DNA of 64,000 nt, taken from Rhizobium sp. AC27/96. Lineage in GTDB: Bacteria; Pseudomonadota; Alphaproteobacteria; Rhizobiales; Rhizobiaceae. Both the position numbers and the translations under genes were made by a program. Position 1 is the first letter of the stretch, and the number at the start of each line of letters is the position of its first letter. The stretch covers positions 62,001 to 126,000 of the forward strand of contig NZ_LXKN01000032.1 in assembly GCF_001692325.1 (NCBI RefSeq), written 5' to 3'. Below, in pieces: positions 50,287 through 59,089 of the stretch. The notes under the pieces are model-generated. The model searched no databases and was not told where the DNA came from. It was given only the letters and a program-made list of their open reading frames with translations.

Positions 50287-51420
50287 ATGGACGGCGGCAT
50301 AGTGGATTCCCGGGCGTCAAGACTGACGATTGACAGCGGCGCTTGCGGCTATCTCACCATTGATCTTGCGGCCCTGTGCCGGAACTACGACAGGCTCTCC
50401 ACCATCGTCGCACCAGCGCGAACGGCCGCTGTCGTCAAGGCCGATGCATACGGGCTTGGCGCAAATCAGGTCTCCAAGGCACTTTATGACCATGGATGCC
50501 GAGACTTCTTCGTGGCTCACTTCATCGAGGCGCTTCGGCTGCGCCCGCAATTGCCGCGCGATGCAGCGATCTTCGTGTTGAACGGGCTGTTGCCGGATAA
50601 TGAAATTGCCTGCGTCGAAGGCGGCATCATCCCTGTCATCAATTCGCTCGAACAGCTCCGGCAATGGTCGCAGACCGCGCATTCCGTGGCGCGCAGTCTT
50701 CCGGCGGTCCTGCAATTCGACACCGGCATGTCGCGGCTCGGCATACCGCCTGAAGAAAGAGCTGCCGTCGCGGCTCATCTCGAAACCTCAAGCCATCTCT
50801 ACATACTGTTCATCATGAGCCACCTCGCCTCCGCGGATGAGCTCGACGGCGCTCAGAACGGTGATCAGCTTGCGGAAATGCGTCGCGTTGCGAAAGAATT
50901 CCCGGGCTACGATATCTCCTTCGCAAATTCCGGCGGCATCTTCCTCGGCGGCGATTTTCACGGCGTCATGGCGCGACCCGGCATCGCTCTTTATGGCGGG
51001 GCTCCGACCAGCGGCGTCGCCAATCCAATGGAGCCCGTCGTCCGGTTCGATGCAGCCGTCGTGCAGACGCGAACCGTACCTGCCGGTGCTCGCATCGGCT
51101 ATGGCGGCGTGCATGTAACGAAGACCCAGACCCGGCTTGCGACAATTGCGGCCGGCTATGCCGATGGCCTTCCCCGCAGCCTCAGCGATCGCGGTGCGGT
51201 TTATTACAACGGCATTCGCCTGCCGATCGTCGGACGCGTATCGATGGACAGCGCCACAATCGATATCAGCGCCCTGCCCGAAGGCACGCTCCCGTTCGGC
51301 AGCCTGGTGGAAATCCTCGGAGATCATCAGACTTTGCAGGATCTCGCCAGCGATGCCGGCTTGATTTCCTACGAGATCCTGACCAGTCTCGGACATCGCC
51401 ACAACAGGCGATACGTCTGA
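50287..51420 (+). CDS. dadX: catabolic alanine racemase
   Basis: A 377-residue PLP enzyme interconverting L- and D-alanine. PLP Lys is K51 in AAVVKADAYGLGAN; the opposing catalytic Tyr is in GARIGYGGVHVTKTQTRLA near residue 271; VGRVSMDSATIDIS is the conserved C-terminal barrel motif. Placed between a DadR-like regulator and dadA, so it is probably the catabolic isozyme (DadX) rather than the cell-wall Alr. GAACGAGG lies before the ATG. Intergenic gap to dadA is 31 bases; cotranscribed. Confidence 0.92.
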   Translation: MDGGIVDSRASRLTIDSGACGYLTIDLAALCRNYDRLSTIVAPARTAAVVKADAYGLGANQVSKALYDHGCRDFFVAHFIEALRLRPQLPRDAAIFVLNGLLPDNEIACVEGGIIPVINSLEQLRQWSQTAHSVARSLPAVLQFDTGMSRLGIPPEERAAVAAHLETSSHLYILFIMSHLASADELDGAQNGDQLAEMRRVAKEFPGYDISFANSGGIFLGGDFHGVMARPGIALYGGAPTSGVANPMEPVVRFDAAVVQTRTVPAGARIGYGGVHVTKTQTRLATIAAGYADGLPRSLSDRGAVYYNGIRLPIVGRVSMDSATIDISALPEGTLPFGSLVEILGDHQTLQDLASDAGLISYEILTSLGHRHNRRYV

Positions 51421-51451
51421 GCTTCCTATTGCTCAATTCACTGGGGACATC

Positions 51452-52702
51452 ATGAAAGTCGTCGTTCTGGGTGCCGGCATCATCGGCGTGACATCCGCCT
51501 ATCAGCTCGCCAAGGCGGGACACGAGGTCACTGTCATCGACCGGCAGCAAGGCCCGGCGCTGGAAACGAGCTTTGCCAATGCCGGTGAAGTCTCCTTCGG
51601 CTATTGCTCGCCCTGGGCCGCGCCCGGCATTCCCATGAAGGCGATCAAGTGGCTGTTCATGCACCACGCACCCCTGATCCTGCGTCCGAAGGTCGATGCC
51701 GCCATGCTGTCATGGCTGGTCAAGATGCTGTCGAACTGCACCTCGGAACGCTATGCTATCAACAAGAGCCGGATGCTGCGGCTCGCCGATTATAGCCGCA
51801 TCTCGCTCGCCCAGGTGCGCGAGGAAACCGGCATTGCCTATGACGAGCGCATGCAGGGCACGCTGCAGCTCTTCCGCACCCATCATCAGCTCGATGCGTC
51901 GGCCAAGGACGTCAAGGCTCTGGCCGCTGACGGCATCCCCTATGAAGTGCTCGATCCCGATGGCTGCATCCGCGTCGAGCCGGCGCTCCGGCATGTCCGC
52001 GAGAAGATCGTCGGCGGCCTGCTGACACCGAAGGACGAAACGGGCGATTGCTTCAAGTTCACCAACGCGTTGGCCGCCAAGGCAATCGAATTGGGAGTCC
52101 AGTTCCAGTATGGAGCGACGATCAAGGGCCTCGACGTACAAGGTGGCCAGGCGCGTGGCGTCCTGACGGATCGCGGGCGCGTCGACGCCGATGCGGTCGT
52201 CGTTGCGCTCGGCAGCTATTCGCCGCTACTGCTAAAGCCGCTCGGCATCCGGCTCTCCGTCTATCCGGTCAAGGGCTATTCGCTGACCATCCCGATCACC
52301 GATGCCTCGCGCGCTCCGGAATCCACAGTGATGGACGAGACCTACAAGATCGCCATCACCCGTCTCGGCGATCGCATCCGCGTTGGCGGCATGGCCGAGA
52401 TTTCCGGCTATACCAATGATCTCGGCCTTCCCCGCCGACAGACGCTCGAACATTCGGTCACCGATCTCTTCCCCGGCGGCGATGTCGCCAAAGCATCCTT
52501 CTGGTCGGGATTACGGCCGATGACCCCGGACGGAACGCCGGTGATCGGACCGACGAAGGTCAAGGGACTGTTCCTCAACACCGGGCACGGCACGCTCGGA
52601 TGGACCATGAGTTCCGGCTCGGCGCGCGTCATCAGCGACCTCGTCAGCGGCCGTAAGCCGGATATCGACGCGACCGATCTTGCCATCAGCCGCTACGCCT
52701 GA
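51452..52702 (+). CDS. dadA: D-amino acid dehydrogenase small subunit
   Basis: A 416-residue FAD enzyme of the DadA/DAO family that oxidises D-alanine to pyruvate and ammonia, passing electrons to the membrane quinone chain. FAD fold MKVVVLGAGIIGVTSAYQLA at the N-terminus, then QQGPALETSFANAGEVSFGY, the DadA hallmark; later FWSGLRPMTPDGTPVIGPTK and LFLNTGHGTLGWTMSSGSAR are the C-terminal FAD signature. GGGGAC precedes the ATG. Together with dadX it lets the cell use L- or D-alanine. It converges on the alpha-mannosidase gene with only 22 bases between stops. Confidence 0.95.
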   Translation: MKVVVLGAGIIGVTSAYQLAKAGHEVTVIDRQQGPALETSFANAGEVSFGYCSPWAAPGIPMKAIKWLFMHHAPLILRPKVDAAMLSWLVKMLSNCTSERYAINKSRMLRLADYSRISLAQVREETGIAYDERMQGTLQLFRTHHQLDASAKDVKALAADGIPYEVLDPDGCIRVEPALRHVREKIVGGLLTPKDETGDCFKFTNALAAKAIELGVQFQYGATIKGLDVQGGQARGVLTDRGRVDADAVVVALGSYSPLLLKPLGIRLSVYPVKGYSLTIPITDASRAPESTVMDETYKIAITRLGDRIRVGGMAEISGYTNDLGLPRRQTLEHSVTDLFPGGDVAKASFWSGLRPMTPDGTPVIGPTKVKGLFLNTGHGTLGWTMSSGSARVISDLVSGRKPDIDATDLAISRYA

Positions 52703-52724
52703 GGCCTGCCTCGCGACGCAGCTA

Positions 52725-55700
52725 TTATCGCCTGATCAGTCTCCAGCTCCTGACCTCGAAGGGCAGGATGTCGGAGCCGGCATCACGGACCTGCGGCTCT
52801 TCCATCAGCGTGACGGCATCGCCAACCCGCCAGCCGTTCGCCGCTTGAACAGACAAGCTGCCCCGACGGCCGGCCGGCTCATAGAGGCGAAGGATCAGCC
52901 CGTCGCCGTCTTCCGCCGGCTTGATGGCCGAAAGCGCGACAGGCACTCCCGCCACATCAAGTGCCGTGAATGACGTCTCGGCCAGGTTCGCAGCCGAGGC
53001 AACGATCAAGGGCTGGTTCAGGTCCTCCGCTTCCTCGCGCACGCCGCCGCTGTGCCATTCGCCGGCATGCGGCATGAGCGCATAGGTAAAGCTCTGCTCG
53101 CCTTCATCCGCCAGCGGATCGGGATAGATCGGCCCGCGCACCAGGCTGATGCCGAGCACAATATCGCGGACGCTATGGCCGTATTTGGCATCATTGAGCA
53201 ATGCGACGCCGAAATCCGGCTCACTCAGATCGACAAAGCGATGAGCAACCGCCTCGAACATCGCCGCATCCCAGCTGGTATTGGTGTGTGTCGGGCGGCT
53301 GACGACACCATAGGCGCATTCGAATGTCGCCGTTTGCGAGCGGATCGCCACCGGGCTCAACGAACGCAGCAGCGTGCGACGATCGTGCCAGTCGATGCTG
53401 GTCTCGATGTCGAGCCTTCGCGAATTGGCGGTCAACGCATAGTGCTGCACGATGCTGGAATCGCGATAGCGATGAACTACCTTGATGGAAGCTCTGTGAG
53501 GCTCTTCTTCAACCAGCTCGATGCTCTCGGGCTTATCGAGCCGAACGCCGGCCTCGGCATAGTCGGCATCGATATCCCAGGCGTCCCAATTACGCGGCTT
53601 GTCGACGGGATAGACCCAGAGCTGATTGGCCGGTTCTGCCAGCGCCTCGCGCCCGCTCGCCTTGTGGACGAGGCTCTGGACGGCCCCATCGGCACCGATA
53701 ACAATGGCAAGATGCTCATTCTCAAGCCGATCCGCTGAAGCCTGCAATCCCACCGCCGGCTTCAAAGCTGCGCGGTCGAATACACGGATGGACAAGGGTT
53801 CAATGCTGTCGCCGGCCGACACGATCGAGCCATCGGGGAGCACGGCATTGAACGGCCGAGCGTCGAGCGACGGATTGACGACAACGACGGCATCCGCGAC
53901 GGCACCCTTCGGCAAGCCCGAAACAATCGCTTCCATAGCCTGCCGCTGAACCGCCTTGGCATGGTCTATGACCCCGGAAAGCTCCCGCTCCGCATCCTGA
54001 TAGACCTCGCGGATGCTCGATCCCGGCAGTATGTCGTGGAACTCGTTCTTCAGCGTCACGCGCCATTCGGCCTCGAGGCTGGTCGGTGACGCTGCTCCGG
54101 CCATATGCGCGATGGACGACACGGTCTCGGTCGTGATCAAGGCTCGTTCGGCCCTGCGATGCAGCCGTTTCACCCCGCTCTGGCTTGTCAGCGTCGCGCG
54201 ATGCAATTCGAGATAAATCTCGCCGGACCAGATAGGCAGTCGTTTTTCCCCTGCAGTCACATGGGCGCTGGTGAAGAAATCCGCCACCTTGCCCCATCGC
54301 GCTTTGGGGATTGCCGGGAATGCGCGCAATTGCTCCTCCCGCTCCACCATTTCCGGCGTCACCCCGCCGCCGCCATCGCCATAACCGACCGCCAGAAGCG
54401 AAGTATCGTGCAGCGTCTTGCCGCGAAAATTCTTCCAGGTCGGCAGAAAGCAATCCGGTCGGACGAAGCCATTATAGCCTTCCATCGGATTGTCGAAGAC
54501 ATGCGCGAGGACACGGCTGCCATCCAGCCCCTCCCACCAGAACAGGTCATAGGGAAACTTGTTGGTTTCGCTCCAATTGACCTTGATGGTGAAGAAGCTT
54601 TCGATCCCGCCCTGGCGCAGCAATTGCGGTAAAGCGCCGGAGAAGCCGAAGCAATCCGGCAGCCAGCAGATGGTATGGCGCGCACCGAAGGTCTTCTCGA
54701 AATAACGCTGGCCGTAGAGGATCTGCCGAACCAGGCTTTCGCCTGTCGGCATGTTCGTATCCGGCTCGACCCACATGCCGCCGATCACCTCCCAGGAGCC
54801 CGCCGCAACCTTCTCCTTGATCCGAGCAAACAGCTCGGGATCGTCGGCTTCGATCTGGGCATAGTAATGCGCCGTCGACTGGTTGAAGCGGAAATCGGGA
54901 GAACGCTCCATCAATGACAGAGCGGTATGAAACGTGCGGCGCATCTTCCGACGCGTCTCGTCGTAGGGCCAGAGCCAAGCGAGATCGATATGGGCATGGC
55001 CGGTCAGCAGCAACTCACCGTTCTGAGGGTAACGTTGCTGAAGAGCACTCAAGCGGGCCAGCAATTGCTCATAGGCTTCTGCCACGCTTTGGCGTTCACG
55101 GTTGGAGAGTGCTGAAGGGCTCTCTATGAGCTCCGGCAATTCCCAGATCTTTCGCTGGCCCTCGGCGCCGGCCGTGCGCGCGATATAGGGCTCGGTGGCG
55201 GACGGCCAATCGAGGCTGCGCAATGCCGCCTCTGCGGCATCCAGCATATGCGGCACGACCTCGTGCTCACTGAGCGCACCGATTGCCTCGGCGATCTGCC
55301 GCAGCAGGAGATGCAGCCGATGGACTGGCAGATCCAGCCAGGCGAGGCGGGCACGGTTCAGCTTCGGCTGTCGGTTCGGCTCACCGAAGGGAAAGCGGGC
55401 AACGCTGTCGGTGTTGATCGCCAGATTGCGGCCCTTCAACGGAAATTCCTGATGATAGGGATCGAGACCAAAGCTCTCCTGCTGCCCCTCTCCAAAGTCG
55501 AGCGTTATCAGGCTTTCCCCGCCGAGATCGAGCTGCAGACGTGTCTCCTCAAGAGGCCAATCGGCCGGTACGCTGGCTTGCGCGGCAAAATGCACGACGC
55601 CGTTTCGATGCGGCCAGGCCTGACCGATGGCAACCCCCTCGCCGTCGGACGTCCAGCCCTCGATGCCTAGCGTGCTACGCTCCCGCCAATGGTCAAGCTC

Positions 55701-55751
55701 TGCAGTACGTACCTTCAGGCGATCCAGACGCTGGGCGAGGCTGAGAAACAT
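52725..55751 (-). CDS. alpha-mannosidase, glycoside hydrolase family 38
   Basis: A 1008-residue cytosolic GH38 enzyme. The zinc site begins with TGHAHIDLAWLWPYDE (near residue 250); the nucleophile Asp lies in CWLPDCFGFSGALPQLL (near 365); further zinc-site sequence is WRVTLKNEFHDILPGSSIRE near 570. The C-terminal half is the beta-rich GH38C domain (HRYRDSSIVQHYALTANSRR). No signal peptide, so it would act on imported mannosides or glycans. No transporter or other sugar gene adjoins it, which is unusual for a catabolic glycosidase. TAGGACAGCC lies before the ATG. Substrate linkage (alpha-1,2, 1,3 or 1,6) cannot be told. Confidence 0.93.
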   Translation of the reverse strand: MFLSLAQRLDRLKVRTAELDHWRERSTLGIEGWTSDGEGVAIGQAWPHRNGVVHFAAQASVPADWPLEETRLQLDLGGESLITLDFGEGQQESFGLDPYHQEFPLKGRNLAINTDSVARFPFGEPNRQPKLNRARLAWLDLPVHRLHLLLRQIAEAIGALSEHEVVPHMLDAAEAALRSLDWPSATEPYIARTAGAEGQRKIWELPELIESPSALSNRERQSVAEAYEQLLARLSALQQRYPQNGELLLTGHAHIDLAWLWPYDETRRKMRRTFHTALSLMERSPDFRFNQSTAHYYAQIEADDPELFARIKEKVAAGSWEVIGGMWVEPDTNMPTGESLVRQILYGQRYFEKTFGARHTICWLPDCFGFSGALPQLLRQGGIESFFTIKVNWSETNKFPYDLFWWEGLDGSRVLAHVFDNPMEGYNGFVRPDCFLPTWKNFRGKTLHDTSLLAVGYGDGGGGVTPEMVEREEQLRAFPAIPKARWGKVADFFTSAHVTAGEKRLPIWSGEIYLELHRATLTSQSGVKRLHRRAERALITTETVSSIAHMAGAASPTSLEAEWRVTLKNEFHDILPGSSIREVYQDAERELSGVIDHAKAVQRQAMEAIVSGLPKGAVADAVVVVNPSLDARPFNAVLPDGSIVSAGDSIEPLSIRVFDRAALKPAVGLQASADRLENEHLAIVIGADGAVQSLVHKASGREALAEPANQLWVYPVDKPRNWDAWDIDADYAEAGVRLDKPESIELVEEEPHRASIKVVHRYRDSSIVQHYALTANSRRLDIETSIDWHDRRTLLRSLSPVAIRSQTATFECAYGVVSRPTHTNTSWDAAMFEAVAHRFVDLSEPDFGVALLNDAKYGHSVRDIVLGISLVRGPIYPDPLADEGEQSFTYALMPHAGEWHSGGVREEAEDLNQPLIVASAANLAETSFTALDVAGVPVALSAIKPAEDGDGLILRLYEPAGRRGSLSVQAANGWRVGDAVTLMEEPQVRDAGSDILPFEVRSWRLIRR

Positions 55752-55991
55752 GGCTGTCCTACCGGGTTCGATGTCAACGCAAATCGGGATGAACTGTCAG
55801 GGTGCATATGTGTCGCGTACGAAAGGAAACCAGAGCGTCAGCGCACCCTCCCGGCCGACTTGATGTCCACGCGCACTCAACGGCCTCCCACCAGCGACGC
55901 GTGCGCAACTTAGGATGAAGGCATGTCGGATAGCCAGGGCCGATCGGAGAAATCACCGACCTGGAGATAAGTTTGTCCTGAATAAACAAGA

Positions 55992-56022
55992 AAGCAGGCA
56001 GAGCCATCAGCTCTGCCTGCTT
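55992..56022 (-). terminator. strong intrinsic terminator of the Fsr-like gene
   Basis: A perfect 13-bp stem AAGCAGGCAGAGC/GCTCTGCCTGCTT with a 5-base loop, followed on the minus strand by TTCTTGTTT. It starts 4 bases past the MFS stop codon. Confidence 0.85.
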
Positions 56023-56025
56023 GGA

Positions 56026-57222
56026 TCAATGCCGCGGTATGCGGGGCAAAAAGATCGTGAACAGGCCGAGCAGTGGCAGATAGGAGCAGATCGTATAGAC
56101 GAAGGAAATGCCATGCGTATCGGCAAAATCCCCGAGCGCTGCCGCACCCAAGCCACCTGCACCGAAGGCAAAGCCGAAGAAAATGCCGCCGATCAGTCCG
56201 ACACGGCCGGGGATCAGCTCCTGTGCAAACACCACGATCGCCGGGAAGGCCGAAGCGAAGATCAGCCCGATCACCACAGTCAGGACGCAGGTCCAGAACA
56301 GATCCGCATAGGGCATCAACAGCGCAAAGGGGATGACGCCGAGGATCGAGAACCAGATGACGAAACGTGCGCCGAGACGGTCACCCACCGGGCCGCCCAT
56401 GATCGTGCCGACGGCTACAGAGCCGAGGAAGAGGAACAGCATCAGCTGGGCGTCGCGGACATCGAGGTGGAATTTCTCGATGACGTAGAAGGTGAAGTAG
56501 CTCGATATGCTCGCCATGTAGACGTTCTTCGTCGCCGTCAGCAGGATGAGGATGGCAAGCGCCCACATCGCCTTGTTGCGGGCGATCGGCAAGGTGCGGC
56601 TCGGCGCAGGGCGCGCCGATTGCTGGCGACGATGGTTGACAAACCAGGTGCCGACCCAGCTCAGAACGATGAAGCCGATAACGGCAAGCACCGAAAGCCA
56701 GGCGACGCTCTTCTGGCCATGTTGAAGTACGAAGAAGGCCGCAATCAACGGCCCGATGGCCGAACCGGCATTGCCGCCGAGTTGGAACAGCGATTGCGCC
56801 AGACCATGACGGCCGCCGGAGGCGAGACGCGCCACACGCGAGGCTTCGGGATGAAAGACGGCCGAGCCGAAGCCGATCAGGCTGGCGGCGATCAGCAACA
56901 TGCCGAAGCTGCCGGCATAGCCCAGCAACACGAGGCCAAAGAATGTGCTGACCATGCCCACTGGCAGCGAATAGGGCATCGGCCACTTGTCCGTCACGAT
57001 GCCGACCACCGGCTGCAGCAGCGACGCGGTGATCTGGAACATCATCGTCAGCAGGCCGATCTGGACGAAATCGAGTGAGTAATTCTCTCTGAACATCGGA
57101 TAGAGCGACGTCAGCAGCGATTGCATGATGTCGTTCAGCAAGTGGCAGGTGCTGACAGCCACCACGATCGAGATCGTCGTCTTCTCGAATCGGGTTTGCG
57201 TACCCGAAAACGCCGCAACCAT
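56026..57222 (-). CDS. MFS efflux transporter, fosmidomycin-resistance (Fsr) type
   Basis: A 398-residue 12-helix transporter. Fsr-family signatures: AVSTCHLLNDIMQSLLTSLY in helix 1 (the HxxND motif), PMFRENYSLDFVQIGLLTMM, TASLLQPVVGIVTDKWPMPY, and GFGSAVFHPEASRVARLASG in helix 5. GAAGGAAATCCCA precedes the ATG at 57222; the frame open to 57456 crosses the divergent regulator and is not used. It probably exports a drug or toxic metabolite. It is divergent from an AraC gene, with two TTGGnCCAA dyads in between. Confidence 0.92.
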   Translation of the reverse strand: MVAAFSGTQTRFEKTTISIVVAVSTCHLLNDIMQSLLTSLYPMFRENYSLDFVQIGLLTMMFQITASLLQPVVGIVTDKWPMPYSLPVGMVSTFFGLVLLGYAGSFGMLLIAASLIGFGSAVFHPEASRVARLASGGRHGLAQSLFQLGGNAGSAIGPLIAAFFVLQHGQKSVAWLSVLAVIGFIVLSWVGTWFVNHRRQQSARPAPSRTLPIARNKAMWALAILILLTATKNVYMASISSYFTFYVIEKFHLDVRDAQLMLFLFLGSVAVGTIMGGPVGDRLGARFVIWFSILGVIPFALLMPYADLFWTCVLTVVIGLIFASAFPAIVVFAQELIPGRVGLIGGIFFGFAFGAGGLGAAALGDFADTHGISFVYTICSYLPLLGLFTIFLPRIPRH

Positions 57223-57311
57223 TGGGATTTCCTTCCAGCGTCGGCGACGTCCGCCGACCATAGTGTTTGATCCGCCTTTTACACGGCTTGCCGTTGTCCT
57301 TCTTTCGTGTT

Positions 57312-57340
57312 TTGGTCCAATAGTTTCGCGATTGGGCCAA
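57312..57340. promoter_or_regulatory. paired TTGGnCCAA dyads in the MFS/AraC spacer
   Basis: TTGGTCCAA (57312-57320) and TTGGGCCAA (57332-57340), 20 bp centre to centre, i.e. two helical turns on one face. The second ends one base before the AraC ATG, so binding would also block that gene. Confidence 0.7.
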
Positions 57341-57341
57341 T

Positions 57342-58178
57342 ATGGAAAAGCTATCGAAGCAGTTGCTGGCGACCCTCGACAAAGACCATGTGCAGAACAT
57401 GCGCTGGATGGAGGAATCACCTGCGGATGTGCTCGTTCACAGCGCCGAGCCACCACAGGGCTACACCGTTCCTTGGCACCATCATCGGCGCACGCAATTG
57501 CTCTGCATCTTCGCCGGCGTCGCCCTGATCATGACGGCGCGGGGCCGCTGGATGGTGCCTCCCGGCCATGCCCTGTTCATTCCAGTCGGCCTCGAACATT
57601 CGATCGAGATCCTGAGCGATGTCAGCATGAAATCCGTCTATGTGATGCCGCGCGGCCAGCCTGCGAAGGAGGAGGCTCCGCGCGTCGTCGAAGTCACGGA
57701 TCTCGCCCGCAGCCTGCTGCTGGAGGCCATTCGCTTGGGGGAAGCACCGGCCAGCCACCGAAAGGCCAAGCTGGTCCTGTCGCTGCTCGTCGAGGAAATC
57801 GCCACCCTGCCCGAACGGCCGCTGGGCCTCCCCTTCCCCTCTGACCGCCGGCTGACCGCGCTCTGCCGCGACTACCTCGCCAACCCATCGCCGAACGCTA
57901 GACTGGACGACTGGGCCGAGAAGCTTGCCATGAGTCGGCGGACGTTCACGCGGCAGTTCCGCAAGGAAACCGGTATCAGCTTCACGACCTGGCGCCAGCA
58001 GGCAAGCGTCTTTGCCTGCCTGCCGCGACTGGCCGAGGGGCAGCCCGTTACCAACGTGGCGCTTGAAGCTGGCTACGAAAGCGTGGCCGCCTTTACCACC
58101 ATGTTCCGGCGCGTGCTCGGCACGCCGCCGAGGGCCTACATGGTCAACCGCTGGACCTTCGACCGACAGTCGACCTGA
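57342..58178 (+). CDS. AraC-family regulator with cupin sensor
   Basis: A 278-residue regulator. Cupin: YTVPWHHHRRTQLLCIFAGV near residue 45, then GRWMVPPGHALFIPVGLEHS. C-terminal helix-turn-helix pair: LDDWAEKLAMSRRTFTRQFR and VTNVALEAGYESVAAFTTMF, ending GTPPRAYM. The ATG at 57342 lacks a ribosome site because the dyad operator occupies that place, suggesting a leaderless mRNA or a later start (for example MRWMEES). It is divergent from the Fsr-like exporter, its likely target, and is followed 61 bases later by cobF, which has its own ribosome site. Confidence 0.9.
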   Translation: MEKLSKQLLATLDKDHVQNMRWMEESPADVLVHSAEPPQGYTVPWHHHRRTQLLCIFAGVALIMTARGRWMVPPGHALFIPVGLEHSIEILSDVSMKSVYVMPRGQPAKEEAPRVVEVTDLARSLLLEAIRLGEAPASHRKAKLVLSLLVEEIATLPERPLGLPFPSDRRLTALCRDYLANPSPNARLDDWAEKLAMSRRTFTRQFRKETGISFTTWRQQASVFACLPRLAEGQPVTNVALEAGYESVAAFTTMFRRVLGTPPRAYMVNRWTFDRQST

Positions 58179-58239
58179 AGGCTTCCTCTTGAAATGATCA
58201 GGCGCTTCCGGCAAACAGCGCTCGAGCGAGGAAAAACAT

Positions 58240-59016
58240 ATGCGGTATATTCACATCGTCGGTATCGGCACGGGAAATCCCGAACATCTGACCGTGCAGG
58301 CGATCAATGCGCTGAACGCTGCCGATGTCATTTTCATTCCCAGTAAGGGCGCGGCAAAGACGGAACTTGCCGACGTTCGCCGGGAGATCTGCCATCGCTA
58401 TGTCACCAACAACGCGACGCGCTTCGTTGACTATGACGTGCCCTCGCGCCAGACGGCCGATCGCAGCTACGTTGAGAGTGTCGACGAGTGGCACGAAGCC
58501 ATCTCGGCGACTTATGAGCGGCTATTTCTGGAGCATTTGACGGACAGCGAAAGCGCTGCCTTCCTCGTCTGGGGCGATCCGGGCCTCTACGACAGCACGC
58601 TGCGCATCATCGACCGGGTCAGCGGGCGTGGCAAGGTGGCACTCGATTACAGCGTCATTCCCGGCATCACCAGCATTCAGGCGCTGACAGCAAGCCACCG
58701 CATTCCGCTCAACCTCGTCGGCAAGCCGGTACAGATCACCACGGGCCGGCGGCTGGCCGAGAGCTTTCCGGACGTAGCCGAAACCGCCGTCGTCATGCTT
58801 GATGGCGAACAGGCCTTCAGCAAGATCGACGACCCAGACGCCTATATCTATTGGGGAGCCTATCTCGGAACGAAAGACGAGATCATCATTGCCGGCAGGC
58901 TGGTTGATGTTTCCGAACACATCCTTTCGACACGTGAGCAGGCGCGCGCCAGACACGGATGGATCATGGACATCTATCTCATGCGCAAGGGGCACGATTT
59001 CGACGATCGGGAATGA
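58240..59016 (+). CDS. cobF: precorrin-6A synthase (deacetylating)
   Basis: A 258-residue SAM-dependent tetrapyrrole methylase that methylates C1 of precorrin-5 and releases acetate in aerobic B12 synthesis. N-terminal HIVGIGTGNPEHLTVQA is the methylase GxGxG loop; SAAFLVWGDPGLYDSTLRI is the second motif; YSVIPGITSIQALTA the third. MLDGEQAFSKIDD and YIYWGAYLG set CobF apart from the other Cob methylases. GAGGAAAAACAT precedes the ATG. First gene of the cob run. I see no B12 riboswitch in the 61 bases upstream, so the promoter or switch must lie elsewhere. Confidence 0.95.
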   Translation: MRYIHIVGIGTGNPEHLTVQAINALNAADVIFIPSKGAAKTELADVRREICHRYVTNNATRFVDYDVPSRQTADRSYVESVDEWHEAISATYERLFLEHLTDSESAAFLVWGDPGLYDSTLRIIDRVSGRGKVALDYSVIPGITSIQALTASHRIPLNLVGKPVQITTGRRLAESFPDVAETAVVMLDGEQAFSKIDDPDAYIYWGAYLGTKDEIIIAGRLVDVSEHILSTREQARARHGWIMDIYLMRKGHDFDDRE

Positions 59017-59089
59017 GCAACGAGAGGCCAATTCATTTGCTCGCCGATCTCCTTTGTGCAAGGAAATGTCCTTTATGAAGGACAGTCTC

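Noticed and set aside
55915..57078. A 387-codon + strand frame
   Set aside because: Antisense to the Fsr-like transporter, with polar repetitive translation.
58179..58239. Cobalamin riboswitch upstream of cobF
   Set aside because: Only 61 bases lie between the AraC gene and cobF, with no B12-box-like sequence that I can see.
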